The notes beneath the pieces are model-generated. The model was not told the origin of the DNA and did no database searches. It saw only the letters and a list, made by a program, of their open reading frames with translations. Shown here one piece after another: positions 19,355 through 28,772 of a stretch of DNA of 64,000 nt. The translations under genes and the position numbers were made by a program. This DNA is from Hyphomonadaceae bacterium. Lineage in GTDB: Bacteria > Pseudomonadota > Alphaproteobacteria > Caulobacterales > Aquidulcibacteraceae. Location of the stretch: NCBI GenBank assembly GCA_022843225.1, contig JALHOC010000008.1, positions 1 to 64,000 on the forward strand. Direction: 5' to 3'. Numbering within the stretch: position 1 is the stretch's first letter; every line of letters starts with the position of its first letter.

Positions 19355-20468
19355 GCTGTAGCCCGCTGAGCATGCGGTCGAAGTCTTGCACCATCTCCTG
19401 CGCCTCTTCGCCGTCAAGGCGGCGCGTGGCTTTCTCGGGAAACCTGAACCCCCAGAACGAATAGATGTGCTTAACCGCGCCAATGGCCTCCCCCAAGGCG
19501 AGGAATTGCGCCGGCGCGGCGAGCAGAAACGACCGAAACGCAGCTGGATCGCCGCGCGTCAACGCGGAAAACGCGCGCGCATAAGCGGCCATCGCGTCGC
19601 TGGCCGTGAACGTCACCATGTCGATGCGGTGCATGATGCTCTGACGCAACGCGTCGACCTCCTGCCGCACGCGGCGATCGTCGGATGCGATCACGCAGGA
19701 TAGGAAACTCGCCCCGAACGCCTGCTGGCGTTCCGCGAAGTCGGTCAGCATCCACTTATAGTACAAAAAGCCCTTCCAAGCGAACACGCCTTCGCCGAAC
19801 TCTCCGACACTCAAGCGCAATGTGTCTCGCAACGGAGCGAGCAATTGCGCGTTCTCGTCCGTCATCAGTTTTTCAGCGAGCCGCATCGAGAGCGTCTCGG
19901 CACGCCGCCCGGCAGCCCCGAAAGCGAGACCGACGAGCGGTTCGATTTCGCGGCGGACGAATTCCTGCATGGATGAGATGTCGGCGTCCGACATCTCGAA
20001 GAAACATTTCGCGGGTTCGCGCCCCGCCCGCTTCAGATGCTCGCGCATCATGAACGGATCGAAGGACGGCATTTCGTGCAGAAGCTCAATCAGTTCGAGA
20101 TCGGACGCGTAGTCCTCCTCACCCACGGAAGCGCCCACCGCCTTGCGCATCAATTGGTCGAACTTCCGCTCACCGACCATGAGGCTGGCGCCGCCGAGTT
20201 CCAGTTCCGTTGGCGAGTATGGGATCACAAGTTTGGTCGTGTGCGGCTCGGCGCGAAAAAACAGCGCGCGTTCGTGATCGCGCACGACATGTTTCAAGAT
20301 CAGAGTGCGATTGAGCTTGGGGATGCGAAACAACGGCTTGGCGGCGAAATCCGCGCTGTCGCCGAAGCGCTCAAACACCAGCGCCAGATTGAGCACGCGC
20401 GCGGTTGAGCCGCTGGCGCGGATCAAGGACAGGTCGCGGTGGCCGTTACTGGGCTTCGCTTTCGCCAT
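19317..20468 (-). CDS. Hypothetical protein
   Basis: 383 aa uninterrupted ORF; the + gene overlaps only its 3' end; no family recognised. Confidence 0.75.
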   Translation of the reverse strand: MAKAKPSNGHRDLSLIRASGSTARVLNLALVFERFGDSADFAAKPLFRIPKLNRTLILKHVVRDHERALFFRAEPHTTKLVIPYSPTELELGGASLMVGERKFDQLMRKAVGASVGEEDYASDLELIELLHEMPSFDPFMMREHLKRAGREPAKCFFEMSDADISSMQEFVRREIEPLVGLAFGAAGRRAETLSMRLAEKLMTDENAQLLAPLRDTLRLSVGEFGEGVFAWKGFLYYKWMLTDFAERQQAFGASFLSCVIASDDRRVRQEVDALRQSIMHRIDMVTFTASDAMAAYARAFSALTRGDPAAFRSFLLAAPAQFLALGEAIGAVKHIYSFWGFRFPEKATRRLDGEEAQEMVQDFDRMLSGLQLIRPPGANEMLL

Positions 20469-20509
20469 GGGGCTTTGTAGCGCCCGCCGGCAACCTTTCG
20501 GTTAACGCC

Positions 20510-21802
20510 TTAACGCCCGCGCAGGGCGTCGCGGTTTTCTTCGGTTTCGACCGGGGGCCGGAGCACGCCAACGGCGGCTAGCATCTGGCGCTCGGCGACC
20601 ACAACATCGCGTTCGGCCTGCGCCAGGGCGAGCCGCGCGATCAGCAAATCCTGCTCCTGATCGAGAACTTCCACGGTGGAACGCAGGCCCGTTTCCTGTT
20701 CGAGCGTCACGCCTTCATAGGCCAGTTCAGACGCCTCCACCTGCTCGCGTGCGGAATCGACCGCGGCTCGCGCCGAGGCCAAGCCTGTCCAGGCATTGGT
20801 CACACTTTCCTGTACCGCCCGCTGGGCGTCGGCGAGATCCAGGTTGGTGGCCGCCCGCAAGGCGCGTTGTTGGCGCGTGCGCGAACGGATGGCGCCGCCC
20901 TGCAATAGCGGGATCGCCACGCGAACGCCGAGTGTTTCCCCGTCGAAGCCGCTAGTGTCGTCCTCAAAGTCGGCGCCCTCTTGCAAGCCCGCCTCAACGG
21001 TGACGCGCGCGCGCCCTTGCGAAGCCGCAACATCGACATTTGCGTCCGCCAGTTGGGTGTCAGCCACGGCGCTACGCAGAACGGGACTGGTATCAACCGC
21101 GTTGCTGAGCGCGGTTTCAAGATCCATTGGTAAACCTTGAACAGCGGGCGGCGCTTGAAGATCGGAAGGCGGGCGACCAATCAAACGCAGATAAGCTTGC
21201 GTCGCGGCGGCCAGGCCGCCTTGCGCCTGCACCAATTGCGTACGCGCCTGCGCAAGTCGCGCCTGGCTTTGCGCCACATCGGTGCGCGTGACCACGCCGG
21301 CGTCGAACTGCGCTTGAGCGAATTCATAGAGGCGTGTGAGATTGGTCACCGTAGTTTGGCGCGCCGCGACCACAGCTTGAGCCTGACGCACGTCAGCGTA
21401 AGCGCGCGTCACATTGAGCAGCAAGGATTGCAGCGCGAAATCGTAATCCGCCACGGCGCCGCGAATTTGCGCGCGCGCCGCGCGCGTGGACGCCAGCACG
21501 CGCCCAGAACCAAAGATCAGTTGCGACGCGTTAGCCGACGCTACCCAGTCCTCGCTCTCCACATTTTGCGGCGGCGTATCGCTTTCACGATCGCTGCGCT
21601 GGGCTAGGCCGCTGACGTTGATTTGCGGCAAGGCCTCCGCCCAAGCTTGCGGCAGCGCTTCCCGCGTCGCGCGAAGCCTCTGGCGTTGCGCCGCGAGGCT
21701 GGGGTTTGAGTCGACCGCCGCGATCATCGCCTCTTCAAGCGTATCGGCGGACGCCGGGACGGCAGCCATCAGCGCCACAAGGGAAACAATCAATCCGCGC
21801 AT
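20510..21802 (-). CDS. TolC family outer membrane efflux protein
   Basis: Signal peptide; AYADVRQAQAVVAARQTTVTNLTRLYEFAQAQFDAGVVTRTDVAQSQARLAQARTQL tandem OEP repeats. Confidence 0.93.
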   Translation of the reverse strand: MRGLIVSLVALMAAVPASADTLEEAMIAAVDSNPSLAAQRQRLRATREALPQAWAEALPQINVSGLAQRSDRESDTPPQNVESEDWVASANASQLIFGSGRVLASTRAARAQIRGAVADYDFALQSLLLNVTRAYADVRQAQAVVAARQTTVTNLTRLYEFAQAQFDAGVVTRTDVAQSQARLAQARTQLVQAQGGLAAATQAYLRLIGRPPSDLQAPPAVQGLPMDLETALSNAVDTSPVLRSAVADTQLADANVDVAASQGRARVTVEAGLQEGADFEDDTSGFDGETLGVRVAIPLLQGGAIRSRTRQQRALRAATNLDLADAQRAVQESVTNAWTGLASARAAVDSAREQVEASELAYEGVTLEQETGLRSTVEVLDQEQDLLIARLALAQAERDVVVAERQMLAAVGVLRPPVETEENRDALRGR

Positions 21803-22015
21803 GAGAACTTCTTCCTCGGCTCGCTGTTCAGCCGCGCAATAATTCTGCGACCGACGTGCGAATGTGGGGTTAAGAACCGCTTTCAGGGAGGGCGATGCAA
21901 GCCCTTTCGCGCAAAAAAGCAGGCGCGCGCGCTCACGTCACACCAGCGTTTTCTGACACCTGTCAATGTGTTGCGCGTTGCGTCATCAGACCTTCATCGA
22001 AGGTGCGCGCGGAAT

Positions 22016-22048
22016 GCGACCGGCGCTTGTGAGGCAAACGCCGGTCGC
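22016..22048 (-). terminator. Perfect 10-bp inverted repeat, possible terminator of the EF-hand gene
   Basis: GCGACCGGCG-13 nt-CGCCGGTCGC; no clear T-tract. Confidence 0.45.
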
Positions 22049-22126
22049 GAGACGCAATCCCGGATGGGAGGACCCAGGCGCGGCTATCCAAGTCAAACGC
22101 CGAGAGACGGCAGGTTCCGTCGTTTA

Positions 22127-22618
22127 CTAGCGTTGCGGCGGCAGTTCGCCGGGAGTTGGGCGTCGCGGAGTCGGCGGCCGCGCCTGGCCAACCAACCTCA
22201 CGAGCTCGGCGCGCACGAGCACACCGTTTTCGTCGGAATCATAATCACTGACCCGTGCCCTGATCTCGGCTTCGAACTCTTCCCGCGTGATCACATTATC
22301 GACGTTTCGGTCGAAATCGAGCCGATACGGCCCCATTTGCGTGCCGCCGAGCGCCACGTTCGACCAATTCTGAAACTCGATGGGCTGGAGTGCGTTGTCG
22401 CGATTGGCGTCCGCGCGTGTGAATTCGCGGGAGAGGCCGGCATCGACCTCGGCGGCGCTCGTCGACAAATCCGCATCCGCATCGAAACTCACCAGCATGA
22501 GCGCGTCAGCGGACAAGATCGCCCGAATTGGGGACGTATCGCGCGATGGCGCGCTGCCGCCCGAGGCGCACGCACCCAATGCGACAGCGCACGCCGCCGC
22601 CAGAACTTGGACCTTCAT
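22127..22618 (-). CDS. EF-hand-like calcium-binding lipoprotein
   Basis: Lipobox VALGAC; DANRDNALQPIEF, DFDRNVDNVITREEF, DYDSDENGVLVRAEL; start trimmed to 22618. Confidence 0.75.
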   Translation of the reverse strand: MKVQVLAAACAVALGACASGGSAPSRDTSPIRAILSADALMLVSFDADADLSTSAAEVDAGLSREFTRADANRDNALQPIEFQNWSNVALGGTQMGPYRLDFDRNVDNVITREEFEAEIRARVSDYDSDENGVLVRAELVRLVGQARPPTPRRPTPGELPPQR

Positions 22619-22746
22619 GCACGACCCCTCTTTATTCCGCCGCATCGGACAGCCCGACCTAGGCAGCCTTGTGGCGGCATTGCGCCCAAGGCCCCATACA
22701 GGGGAAGATTGGCGCCGAGCCATATCAGAAGGCAAGCAACCCCCTA

Positions 22747-22778
22747 AGAAAAACGGCGCCGCTCGCGCGACGCCGTTT
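22747..22778 (-). terminator. Intrinsic terminator of the TraB/GumN gene
   Basis: AAACGGCG-12 nt-CGCCGTTT; TTTTTCTT tract on the minus strand. Confidence 0.75.
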
Positions 22779-22799
22779 CCTCGGAGCCTAACCAGCGCC

Positions 22800-23720
22800 T
22801 TAGCCCGGTGCGCCGACGCGCTCTACTGTGACGCCGCGCGCGCGCAATTGCGCCACTAGACCATCGGGGCCAACCAGGTGGGCCGCGCCAACGCCGACGA
22901 AATCGACGCCCGAACCGCCGAGCTCTTGAACCAATGTCGCAACCCACGCTTGATTACGCTGCGTGATCAACACCGCATACACTTCAGGATATTCATCGCG
23001 CATCTGCTCGTTGAGCAGCGTCTCTAGCGCCGACACATCGCCGCGCTCCCAGGCCGCGCTCATTTGATCGAGCATTTCCGCGCCGCGATCGGCTTCATCG
23101 ATGGCTTCGACCAACATCTGCCGCTGCAGCTCAGGCGAGAGATTGGCGAAGAACCCGATCTGCTGTTGCGGCGTTTCAAAGGCGCGCATGCGCTTGCCAT
23201 TTGCATCGCCAAACGCATCGATGGCGCGATCAACGCCAGCTTGGGGATTGTAGCCAGCTTGCATCATCGGCAGCACGGTCAGCGTCAACGCCGCAAACCA
23301 TGGCTGCAGGGGTTCGAGTTGTTGCGCTTGCAGTCCAAAACGCTGCGCGGTCGCGGCCAGGCGCTGGTTCTCGTCGGGCGTCAGCCAGCTCGATAGCGGC
23401 CGCCCCGCCGGCGCGATGCCGCTTTGCATCGCCAATTGTTGCGTCTGCGCTTCCGCTTCGGGCGAGATTTCGAGCTCAGTCCAGATCTCTTCTGATCGCG
23501 CTAAGGCCGCTTCGACATCGGGGCTGCCCCAAGGCTCGCCGTCGCGGCGCAAATGGATCGTGCCGTAGAGATAGATCGCGGAGTCCGCATCGCGCGCGAC
23601 ATAAAGCGCGGGACCGCTTGTCGCTTGCCGCGCGGGTTCAGTTTGAGCCGGCGCGCCGCTGGAGGCGCATCCCCACACCAAGGCGATCGAAGCGATCGCC
23701 GCCAATACCCGTTTTTTCAT
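22800..23720 (-). CDS. TraB/GumN family lipoprotein
   Basis: LYVARDADSAIYLYGTIHLRRD...PLSSWLTPDEN...VGAAHLVGPDGLVAQLRARGVTVERV; lipobox ALVWGC; start trimmed. Confidence 0.88.
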   Translation of the reverse strand: MKKRVLAAIASIALVWGCASSGAPAQTEPARQATSGPALYVARDADSAIYLYGTIHLRRDGEPWGSPDVEAALARSEEIWTELEISPEAEAQTQQLAMQSGIAPAGRPLSSWLTPDENQRLAATAQRFGLQAQQLEPLQPWFAALTLTVLPMMQAGYNPQAGVDRAIDAFGDANGKRMRAFETPQQQIGFFANLSPELQRQMLVEAIDEADRGAEMLDQMSAAWERGDVSALETLLNEQMRDEYPEVYAVLITQRNQAWVATLVQELGGSGVDFVGVGAAHLVGPDGLVAQLRARGVTVERVGAPG

Positions 23721-23733
23721 GGCCTTCTCTCCT

Positions 23734-23949
23734 TTATTCCGCCGCCTGAGCAGCAACGGTTTCGTCAAAGAAAATCTCTTCGATATGCAGCTTGAACAGC
23801 CGCGCGATTTTGAATGCCAACGGCAAAGAGGGATCGTATCGGCCGGTCTCAATGGCGTTGATGGTCTGGCGTGACGCGCCGAGCTTTTCGGCGAGATCGG
23901 CCTGGCTCCATTCGCGCTCGGCGCGGAGCACTCTGAGGCGATTTTTCAT
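23734..23949 (-). CDS. Small XRE-family HTH regulator (YozG-like)
   Basis: MKNRLRVLRAEREWSQADLAEKLGASRQTINAIETGRYDPSLPLAFKIARLFKLHIEEIFF; start trimmed to 23949. Confidence 0.9.
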   Translation of the reverse strand: MKNRLRVLRAEREWSQADLAEKLGASRQTINAIETGRYDPSLPLAFKIARLFKLHIEEIFFDETVAAQAAE

Positions 23950-24860
23950 GCGGGCTTGCCCACGGTGGAGAAGTGTCCCACCGCCATGCTGGTCACGTAT
24001 GACGTCGCGATCATTTGGACGAGCACGAGCGCCAGGAAGACGCCAACCGCATCCAGACCAGGAGCGTAACCCAGCGCTTGCAGGCCGGCCCAAACGAAAG
24101 CCGCGAGCGTCAAAAACGCGCCCGAATACGCGTACCCCTCGACCACGTGGCGGCGCTGCATTTCGTCAAAGCCGCTCCACAAGCGATAATTGGCGAAGGC
24201 GCTGGCGAAGGCGGTGATGAAAGCGACGACAACCGGGGCAAGTCGGGCCGCTTCGTCGGCTTGACGACCAACCGCAAGCGCGGCGCACGCCACGCCAATC
24301 GTGATCGTCGCGAAGGACGCCCACGCATAGACACGCCGCTCCAGCCTGCGCACCTCAAGGCATTCGGCATCCGCTTCATCTATCTGCAGTGCAGCGACCG
24401 CGGGCCGGCCGCCGAATGCGATGGCGCCGATGAGACCGCCCATGGTGATGCAATACGCGGCCAGGATCCACAGGAAGCTGTCCAGCAAGGTCGCTTCAGC
24501 CAGCGGCCCGGTCAGGCGCGCCGCCAACTCGGGTACACCGGCGAAAAGATCGAGCGCGAATGCCATGCCCGCCCCGGCGAATGCGCCGAACACACCGTAA
24601 ATCACCCATCGCATGCCTTGAGTGCGGCCCTTACCGAGCCATTGGCCAAGGACGATCGCGCCCACGATCAGCACAACCGGCGTCGCGTGTAGCAGGGCAA
24701 TCGCGATACCCTGCGGCACGCCTGCGCCCGTGAGGCCGGCGAGCGCGTCCGCCTCAGGCCTTCCCGTCGCCGATAACAGCGCGGCAAGCGCCGCCAGTGT
24801 AACGAGGCCGAAGCCTCGCACCCGGTTCGAGTTCGCAGCTTGGGTCATGACATCCCTCAC
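23946..24860 (-). CDS. Integral membrane protein, operon partner of the XRE regulator
   Basis: Multiple hydrophobic helices; ATGA-type overlap with the HTH gene; GTG 24860 or ATG 24848 start. Confidence 0.75.
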   Translation of the reverse strand: MRDVMTQAANSNRVRGFGLVTLAALAALLSATGRPEADALAGLTGAGVPQGIAIALLHATPVVLIVGAIVLGQWLGKGRTQGMRWVIYGVFGAFAGAGMAFALDLFAGVPELAARLTGPLAEATLLDSFLWILAAYCITMGGLIGAIAFGGRPAVAALQIDEADAECLEVRRLERRVYAWASFATITIGVACAALAVGRQADEAARLAPVVVAFITAFASAFANYRLWSGFDEMQRRHVVEGYAYSGAFLTLAAFVWAGLQALGYAPGLDAVGVFLALVLVQMIATSYVTSMAVGHFSTVGKPA

Positions 24861-24967
24861 GCGAACATCTGCGCGGACTGGCCGAGCACGGAGAGGCCGA
24901 TCGGCGCGACCAAAGCAATTGCGAGAGCGAGGCTGGCGAGCCGGCCCAGGAACGAAAACACTTTCAT
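24857..24967 (-). CDS. Micro-ORF, 36-aa hydrophobic peptide heading the operon
   Basis: Manual translation MKVFSFLGRLASLALAIALVAPIGLSVLGQSAQMFA*; stop overlaps GTG start of the next gene; AAAGGGG upstream. Confidence 0.55.
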   Translation of the reverse strand: MKVFSFLGRLASLALAIALVAPIGLSVLGQSAQMFA

Positions 24968-24979
24968 GGCAAACCCCTT

Positions 24980-25005
24980 TGTCTAAGTGACAAGGGTATT
25001 TGTCA
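24980..25005. promoter_or_regulatory. Candidate operator: TGTC-TAAGT-GACA overlapping TGACA-8 nt-TGTCA
   Basis: Overlapping inverted half-sites directly upstream of the operon start. Confidence 0.45.
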
Positions 25006-25031
25006 TGGATGCACCCTGCGTGTCAAGTATC

Positions 25032-25084
25032 TTTTCCAAAAAGATCCTGAAACTTTCCAAAAAGACTGGGTGGTTTTCCAAAAT
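25032..25084. repeat. Three TTTCCAAAA direct repeats with exact 21-bp period
   Basis: TTTTCCAAAAAGA, TTTCCAAAAAGA, TTTTCCAAAAT; the CC pairs fall at 25036, 25057 and 25078. Confidence 0.7.
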
Positions 25085-25150
25085 GTCGGGTGCCGCGCGG
25101 TCGCCTTCGGCCGCAGGCTCGTAGCTTATGAATTTGATTTTATTTAGTAT

Positions 25151-26161
25151 TTAGCGCCAGGGCGCGAAGTGTTTGGAGAGCTTCAGCCCCTGCCCCTGAT
25201 AATTGGAGCCGGTCTCTCCGTAGAGCCGCTCCACCGGCGCGGACATCTTCTCGAACACCAGTTTGCCGACCGGCTGGCCGTCCTCGACGATGAAGGGCAC
25301 GTCGCGCGAGCGCACTTCCAGCACGGCGCGACCCTCGTTCGGCGCGATGCCGAAACCTGGATCGAAAAAGCCCGCGTAGTGCGCTCGGAACTCGCCCAGT
25401 TCGGGCCGGATCGGCGCCATCTCGGCAGCCTCGTCGGGCGGGATCAGTACATTTTCCTTGGAGGCGAAAATGTAGAACTGACCGGGATCGAGCACGACAC
25501 GCCCACGCCGCGCTTCCATCGGCTCCCAGAAATCGCGCGGGTCGTAACCACCTACGCGATCCACATCGATGACGCCAGAATGACGCTTGGCGCGAAAACC
25601 CACTGGACCATGCATCGCTAGATCCATGGTGAATTCGATTTCGCGTTTGGGATGGGGCGGCCCGCGGCGTAGGCGCAACTGGCTGAGGCGCGAGCCCGTA
25701 CGCGCAAGCACCGAGAAGGTGCACGGACTGATTTCCGCCCACATCGGCCCATTGTAGCCCATTGGAATATGGTCGAACGATTGCGCGCCGTCGGTGATTA
25801 AGCGCGTGAACACGTCGATGCGTCCGGTTGAGCTTTTGGGATTGGCGGCGCCGTGGATATGCGCGGGCAACGCCAGCCTCTCTTGCACCTGCACGAGATA
25901 GACGCAGCCGGTTTCCAACACCGCGCCGGCGCGAAGATCGATCTCGTGCATAACCAATTCGTGGTCGAGCCGGTCGGCCACCTTAGCGCCAGCGCCGGGC
26001 AAAAAGCTTGCGCGCAACCGGAAAGCGGTGGTTCCCAAACGCAGATCGATGCTCGCCGGCTGGATTTGATCTGGAAGAAAAGCCGCGTCGGCGCTGATCC
26101 AGCCTTGCTGAATCGCGCGCTTTATTTCGGTGTCGGAGAGAACGCCGTGCTGGTTGCTCAC
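25151..26161 (-). CDS. dcd: 2'-deoxycytidine 5'-triphosphate deaminase (long alphaproteobacterial form)
   Basis: LPDQIQPASIDLRLG, HGAANPKSSTGRIDVFTRLI, NEGRAVLEVRSRDVPFIVEDGQPVGKLVFEKM. Confidence 0.88.
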   Translation of the reverse strand: MSNQHGVLSDTEIKRAIQQGWISADAAFLPDQIQPASIDLRLGTTAFRLRASFLPGAGAKVADRLDHELVMHEIDLRAGAVLETGCVYLVQVQERLALPAHIHGAANPKSSTGRIDVFTRLITDGAQSFDHIPMGYNGPMWAEISPCTFSVLARTGSRLSQLRLRRGPPHPKREIEFTMDLAMHGPVGFRAKRHSGVIDVDRVGGYDPRDFWEPMEARRGRVVLDPGQFYIFASKENVLIPPDEAAEMAPIRPELGEFRAHYAGFFDPGFGIAPNEGRAVLEVRSRDVPFIVEDGQPVGKLVFEKMSAPVERLYGETGSNYQGQGLKLSKHFAPWR

Positions 26162-26226
26162 AGCCGCGACCTCTGGCGCGCGCCGCCCTCTTTGTCCAGC
26201 GCTGCGGGGCGGGCTATGCTGCCTGC

Positions 26227-26622
26227 ATGTACGAACAAGAAACCGCCGGGCTCCTGGTCCGTGTCGAGCCGCGCTTCCTGCCGGCGGAATCCGCGCCGGA
26301 CGCTGGGCGCTTCGTTTGGGCCTATACGATCGAGATCGAGAACCGGTCGGCGGACAAGGTGCAGCTCATCTCGCGCCACTGGCGCATCATGGATGAGAAC
26401 GGCCTGACCCAAGAGGTGCGGGGCCCCGGCGTCGTCGGCGAGCAACCCGTGCTCTCCCCAGGGGAGCGGTTCCGTTACACCAGCGCCTGCCCCTTGGCTG
26501 CACCTTCAGGGGTCATGGTCGGCGCCTATCAGATGGTTCGGGTGGCGGACGGCGTCGCTTTTGACATCGCCGTGCCGGCGTTTCCTCTCGATAGCCCTCA
26601 CAATTCCAAACTTGCGAACTGA
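26227..26622 (+). CDS. apaG: ApaG family protein
   Basis: FVWAYTIEIENRSADKVQLISRHWRIMDENGLTQEVRGPGVVGEQPVLSPGERFRYTSACPL. Confidence 0.95.
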   Translation: MYEQETAGLLVRVEPRFLPAESAPDAGRFVWAYTIEIENRSADKVQLISRHWRIMDENGLTQEVRGPGVVGEQPVLSPGERFRYTSACPLAAPSGVMVGAYQMVRVADGVAFDIAVPAFPLDSPHNSKLAN

Positions 26623-26623
26623 C

Positions 26624-27163
26624 ATGCCTCATCCCGCCTTCGCTGAAGCCATGCGCCGCGTCATCACAGGTGAAACCGCCGATGGCCGGTCGGTGATGAT
26701 TGTGGATGGTCCGCCCTCCGGAGAGATCGGCGCGGCGGGCTTGGGCGGCCTGTATGAGATCTGGCAGGAAGCCGCTTCGGGTTCGATCGATCCGAAAGAC
26801 ACGACGGATAAGGGTGAGGTCACGCCGCTACTTTCCCCTGCAGCGGGTAAGGTCAAAGTGCGCTGGTTCGTGATTGAACCGCCGCCCGAGGGCGCGCCGC
26901 CGGACATGATCAAGGCAGCGGCGCGCGAGCGTTTCGCTCAATTCGGCGCTGCCCACGAATTGCGCGACCAGGATCGCCACCCCGCCATGCACCAAACCCA
27001 GACCCTGGACATCATCTGCCTGATCTCGGGCGAAGCCTCCCTAGTACTTGACGAGAGCGAAACCCGGCTCAAGCCGGGCCAGATCGTGATCCAACGCGGC
27101 ACAAGCCATGCCTGGACCGCCCATGGCGGGCCCGCGCTTTTCCTGGCTGTTTTGATTGATTGA
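26624..27163 (+). CDS. Cupin-domain protein
   Basis: HQTQTLDIICLISGEASLVLDESETRLKPGQIVIQRGTSHAWTAHGGPALFLAVLID; start trimmed to 26624. Confidence 0.85.
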   Translation: MPHPAFAEAMRRVITGETADGRSVMIVDGPPSGEIGAAGLGGLYEIWQEAASGSIDPKDTTDKGEVTPLLSPAAGKVKVRWFVIEPPPEGAPPDMIKAAARERFAQFGAAHELRDQDRHPAMHQTQTLDIICLISGEASLVLDESETRLKPGQIVIQRGTSHAWTAHGGPALFLAVLID

Positions 27164-27257
27164 TCCTGACGCGCGAAGCGAGCTTACTTAAGTCGCGGCA
27201 ATAATCAGTGTGAGCGCTTGACGATAGGCGCCTCGGTTCTGTTGAAACATCAGAGGC

Positions 27258-28772
27258 ATGGCGGACGTCTTCATAGCAGCTGCAGCTGAAGGCAATTTAG
27301 GCGCGCGCGGTCTCGCGGACGCCCTCGCCGCGCTTGGATTCAAGACGGACGCTGAACCGCCTTCCGAGGCCGAACTCACCAAGGCCATCGACGGGATCAA
27401 ATGCGTTCTGGCGTGGTGGCCGGCCACGGGCGCGCCAACACCGCCATGGCTCGCCGCGTTCGCCGCCTTGGCGTTGGAGCGCAACAAGCTCGTTTCGCTG
27501 GAGCTGGCCAAGGAGGCAACGCCGGCCCTATTCCGCGCCGCGCCGCGCGTCGAACTCGACCCCGCTGATCAAATCGGCTTCAAGGCGCACTTTGAAGCGC
27601 TCGTGGCCGAACTCGACAAACTCGCGCCGCGCGAAACGCCCGCGCCGAGCGAAAAGCAGACCGAGGCGCTCGGCAAGGCCTATGCGGCGCTTGGCCCAAA
27701 GCCCGCGCCGGCGCCCCCACCAGGAGAGGCCGCACCAACACCGCCAACGCCGCCTGCGGCAAAACCCGCGCCGCCCAAATTCCGCTGGACCTTCGGCATG
27801 GTTGCCGCAGCGGTCGCGGTTTTGTTCATTGTCGGATTTGGTGTGGGGCGGTTGATCAACGCGGCACGATCGGGCGATCTATTGGTGAGTCCGCGCACAG
27901 GCGATGCGACAGCGGTCGCCGCTGCATCAACGCAGCAAGCGCCGCTTGGCATCACGCTCGCCGAGCTCGAAGCGCTGCCCTGGCGCGAGGCGGCGGCCAA
28001 AATCGACGAAGCGGCCGCACAGCGCATCAAGGCGCAAGCTCAGAATGGCGACGCGTTCGCGCAGACTCTTGCGTGCCTTGGTCATTTGGCTGGGGCGCCC
28101 GGGTTTCTGCCCAGCCCCGCTGCGGCACGCCAATTGTGCGATGCGGCTTCCGGCCAAGGCTATCCCGCCGCGCTTTATCTCTCCTACGTCGTGCGCCGCG
28201 CCGCGCCACACGCCGCGATCAGCGAAGCCGATGCCCGCGCGCGTTTGCGCGCCGCCGCCGAGCAACGCTGGCTGCCAGCGCAATTGGATTATGCTCAACT
28301 CCTGGCGGGAGACTTCCGCACATCTTTGACAGATCAAACCGAAGCTGGCCGCTTGTGGCTTCTCGTTGCTGAAGAAGGCGATGCGCGCGGCCAATTCAAT
28401 TATGCGCGTTGGCTGCGCGATAGCCCCGCTGGTCCGCGCGACCCCAGCGCTGCGGTTCCGTTCCTCGAACGCGCTGCCGACAGCGGCTTGGCTGAGGCAC
28501 AGCATATGCTCGCGACGCTCTATCGCGACGGCATCGGCGTGGCGCGCGATCCGGTGCGTGCTCGGACTTTGTACGAGCGCGCCGCGGCGCAAAACTTTCC
28601 CGCATCGATGTTCAATCTCGCGGCGATGATCGATGCCGGGCCGGTCTCTGATCAAGCGCGCGCGGCAGAATTGTACCGCAGCCTCTCGTGCATGCGCGAT
28701 GAGCAGCAAATTCAGCCGATGGCGGCCGCACGGCTGCGCGCGATGCGCCAATTGCCCGCCGTTTGCGGCTGA
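27258..28772 (+). CDS. Degenerate TIR-like domain / TM helix / SEL1-repeat protein
   Basis: N-term DVFIAAAAEGNLGARGLADALAALGFKTDAE...CVLAWWPATGA (TIR-like), TM VAAAVAVLFIVGFGVG, C-term SEL1 repeats (GLAEAQHMLATLYRDGIGVARDPVRARTLYERAA). Confidence 0.75.
   Translation: MADVFIAAAAEGNLGARGLADALAALGFKTDAEPPSEAELTKAIDGIKCVLAWWPATGAPTPPWLAAFAALALERNKLVSLELAKEATPALFRAAPRVELDPADQIGFKAHFEALVAELDKLAPRETPAPSEKQTEALGKAYAALGPKPAPAPPPGEAAPTPPTPPAAKPAPPKFRWTFGMVAAAVAVLFIVGFGVGRLINAARSGDLLVSPRTGDATAVAAASTQQAPLGITLAELEALPWREAAAKIDEAAAQRIKAQAQNGDAFAQTLACLGHLAGAPGFLPSPAAARQLCDAASGQGYPAALYLSYVVRRAAPHAAISEADARARLRAAAEQRWLPAQLDYAQLLAGDFRTSLTDQTEAGRLWLLVAEEGDARGQFNYARWLRDSPAGPRDPSAAVPFLERAADSGLAEAQHMLATLYRDGIGVARDPVRARTLYERAAAQNFPASMFNLAAMIDAGPVSDQARAAELYRSLSCMRDEQQIQPMAAARLRAMRQLPAVCG

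Noticed and set aside
20502-20515. TTAACGCCTTAA as a CtrA box
   Set aside because: Spacing is 4 nt rather than the 7 nt of TTAA-N7-TTAA, and it lies between convergently placed minus-strand genes.
25140-25742. 200-aa minus-strand ORF in a second frame within dcd
   Set aside because: Overlaps dcd in another frame; composition is Arg/Ser/Ala-rich with no motifs.
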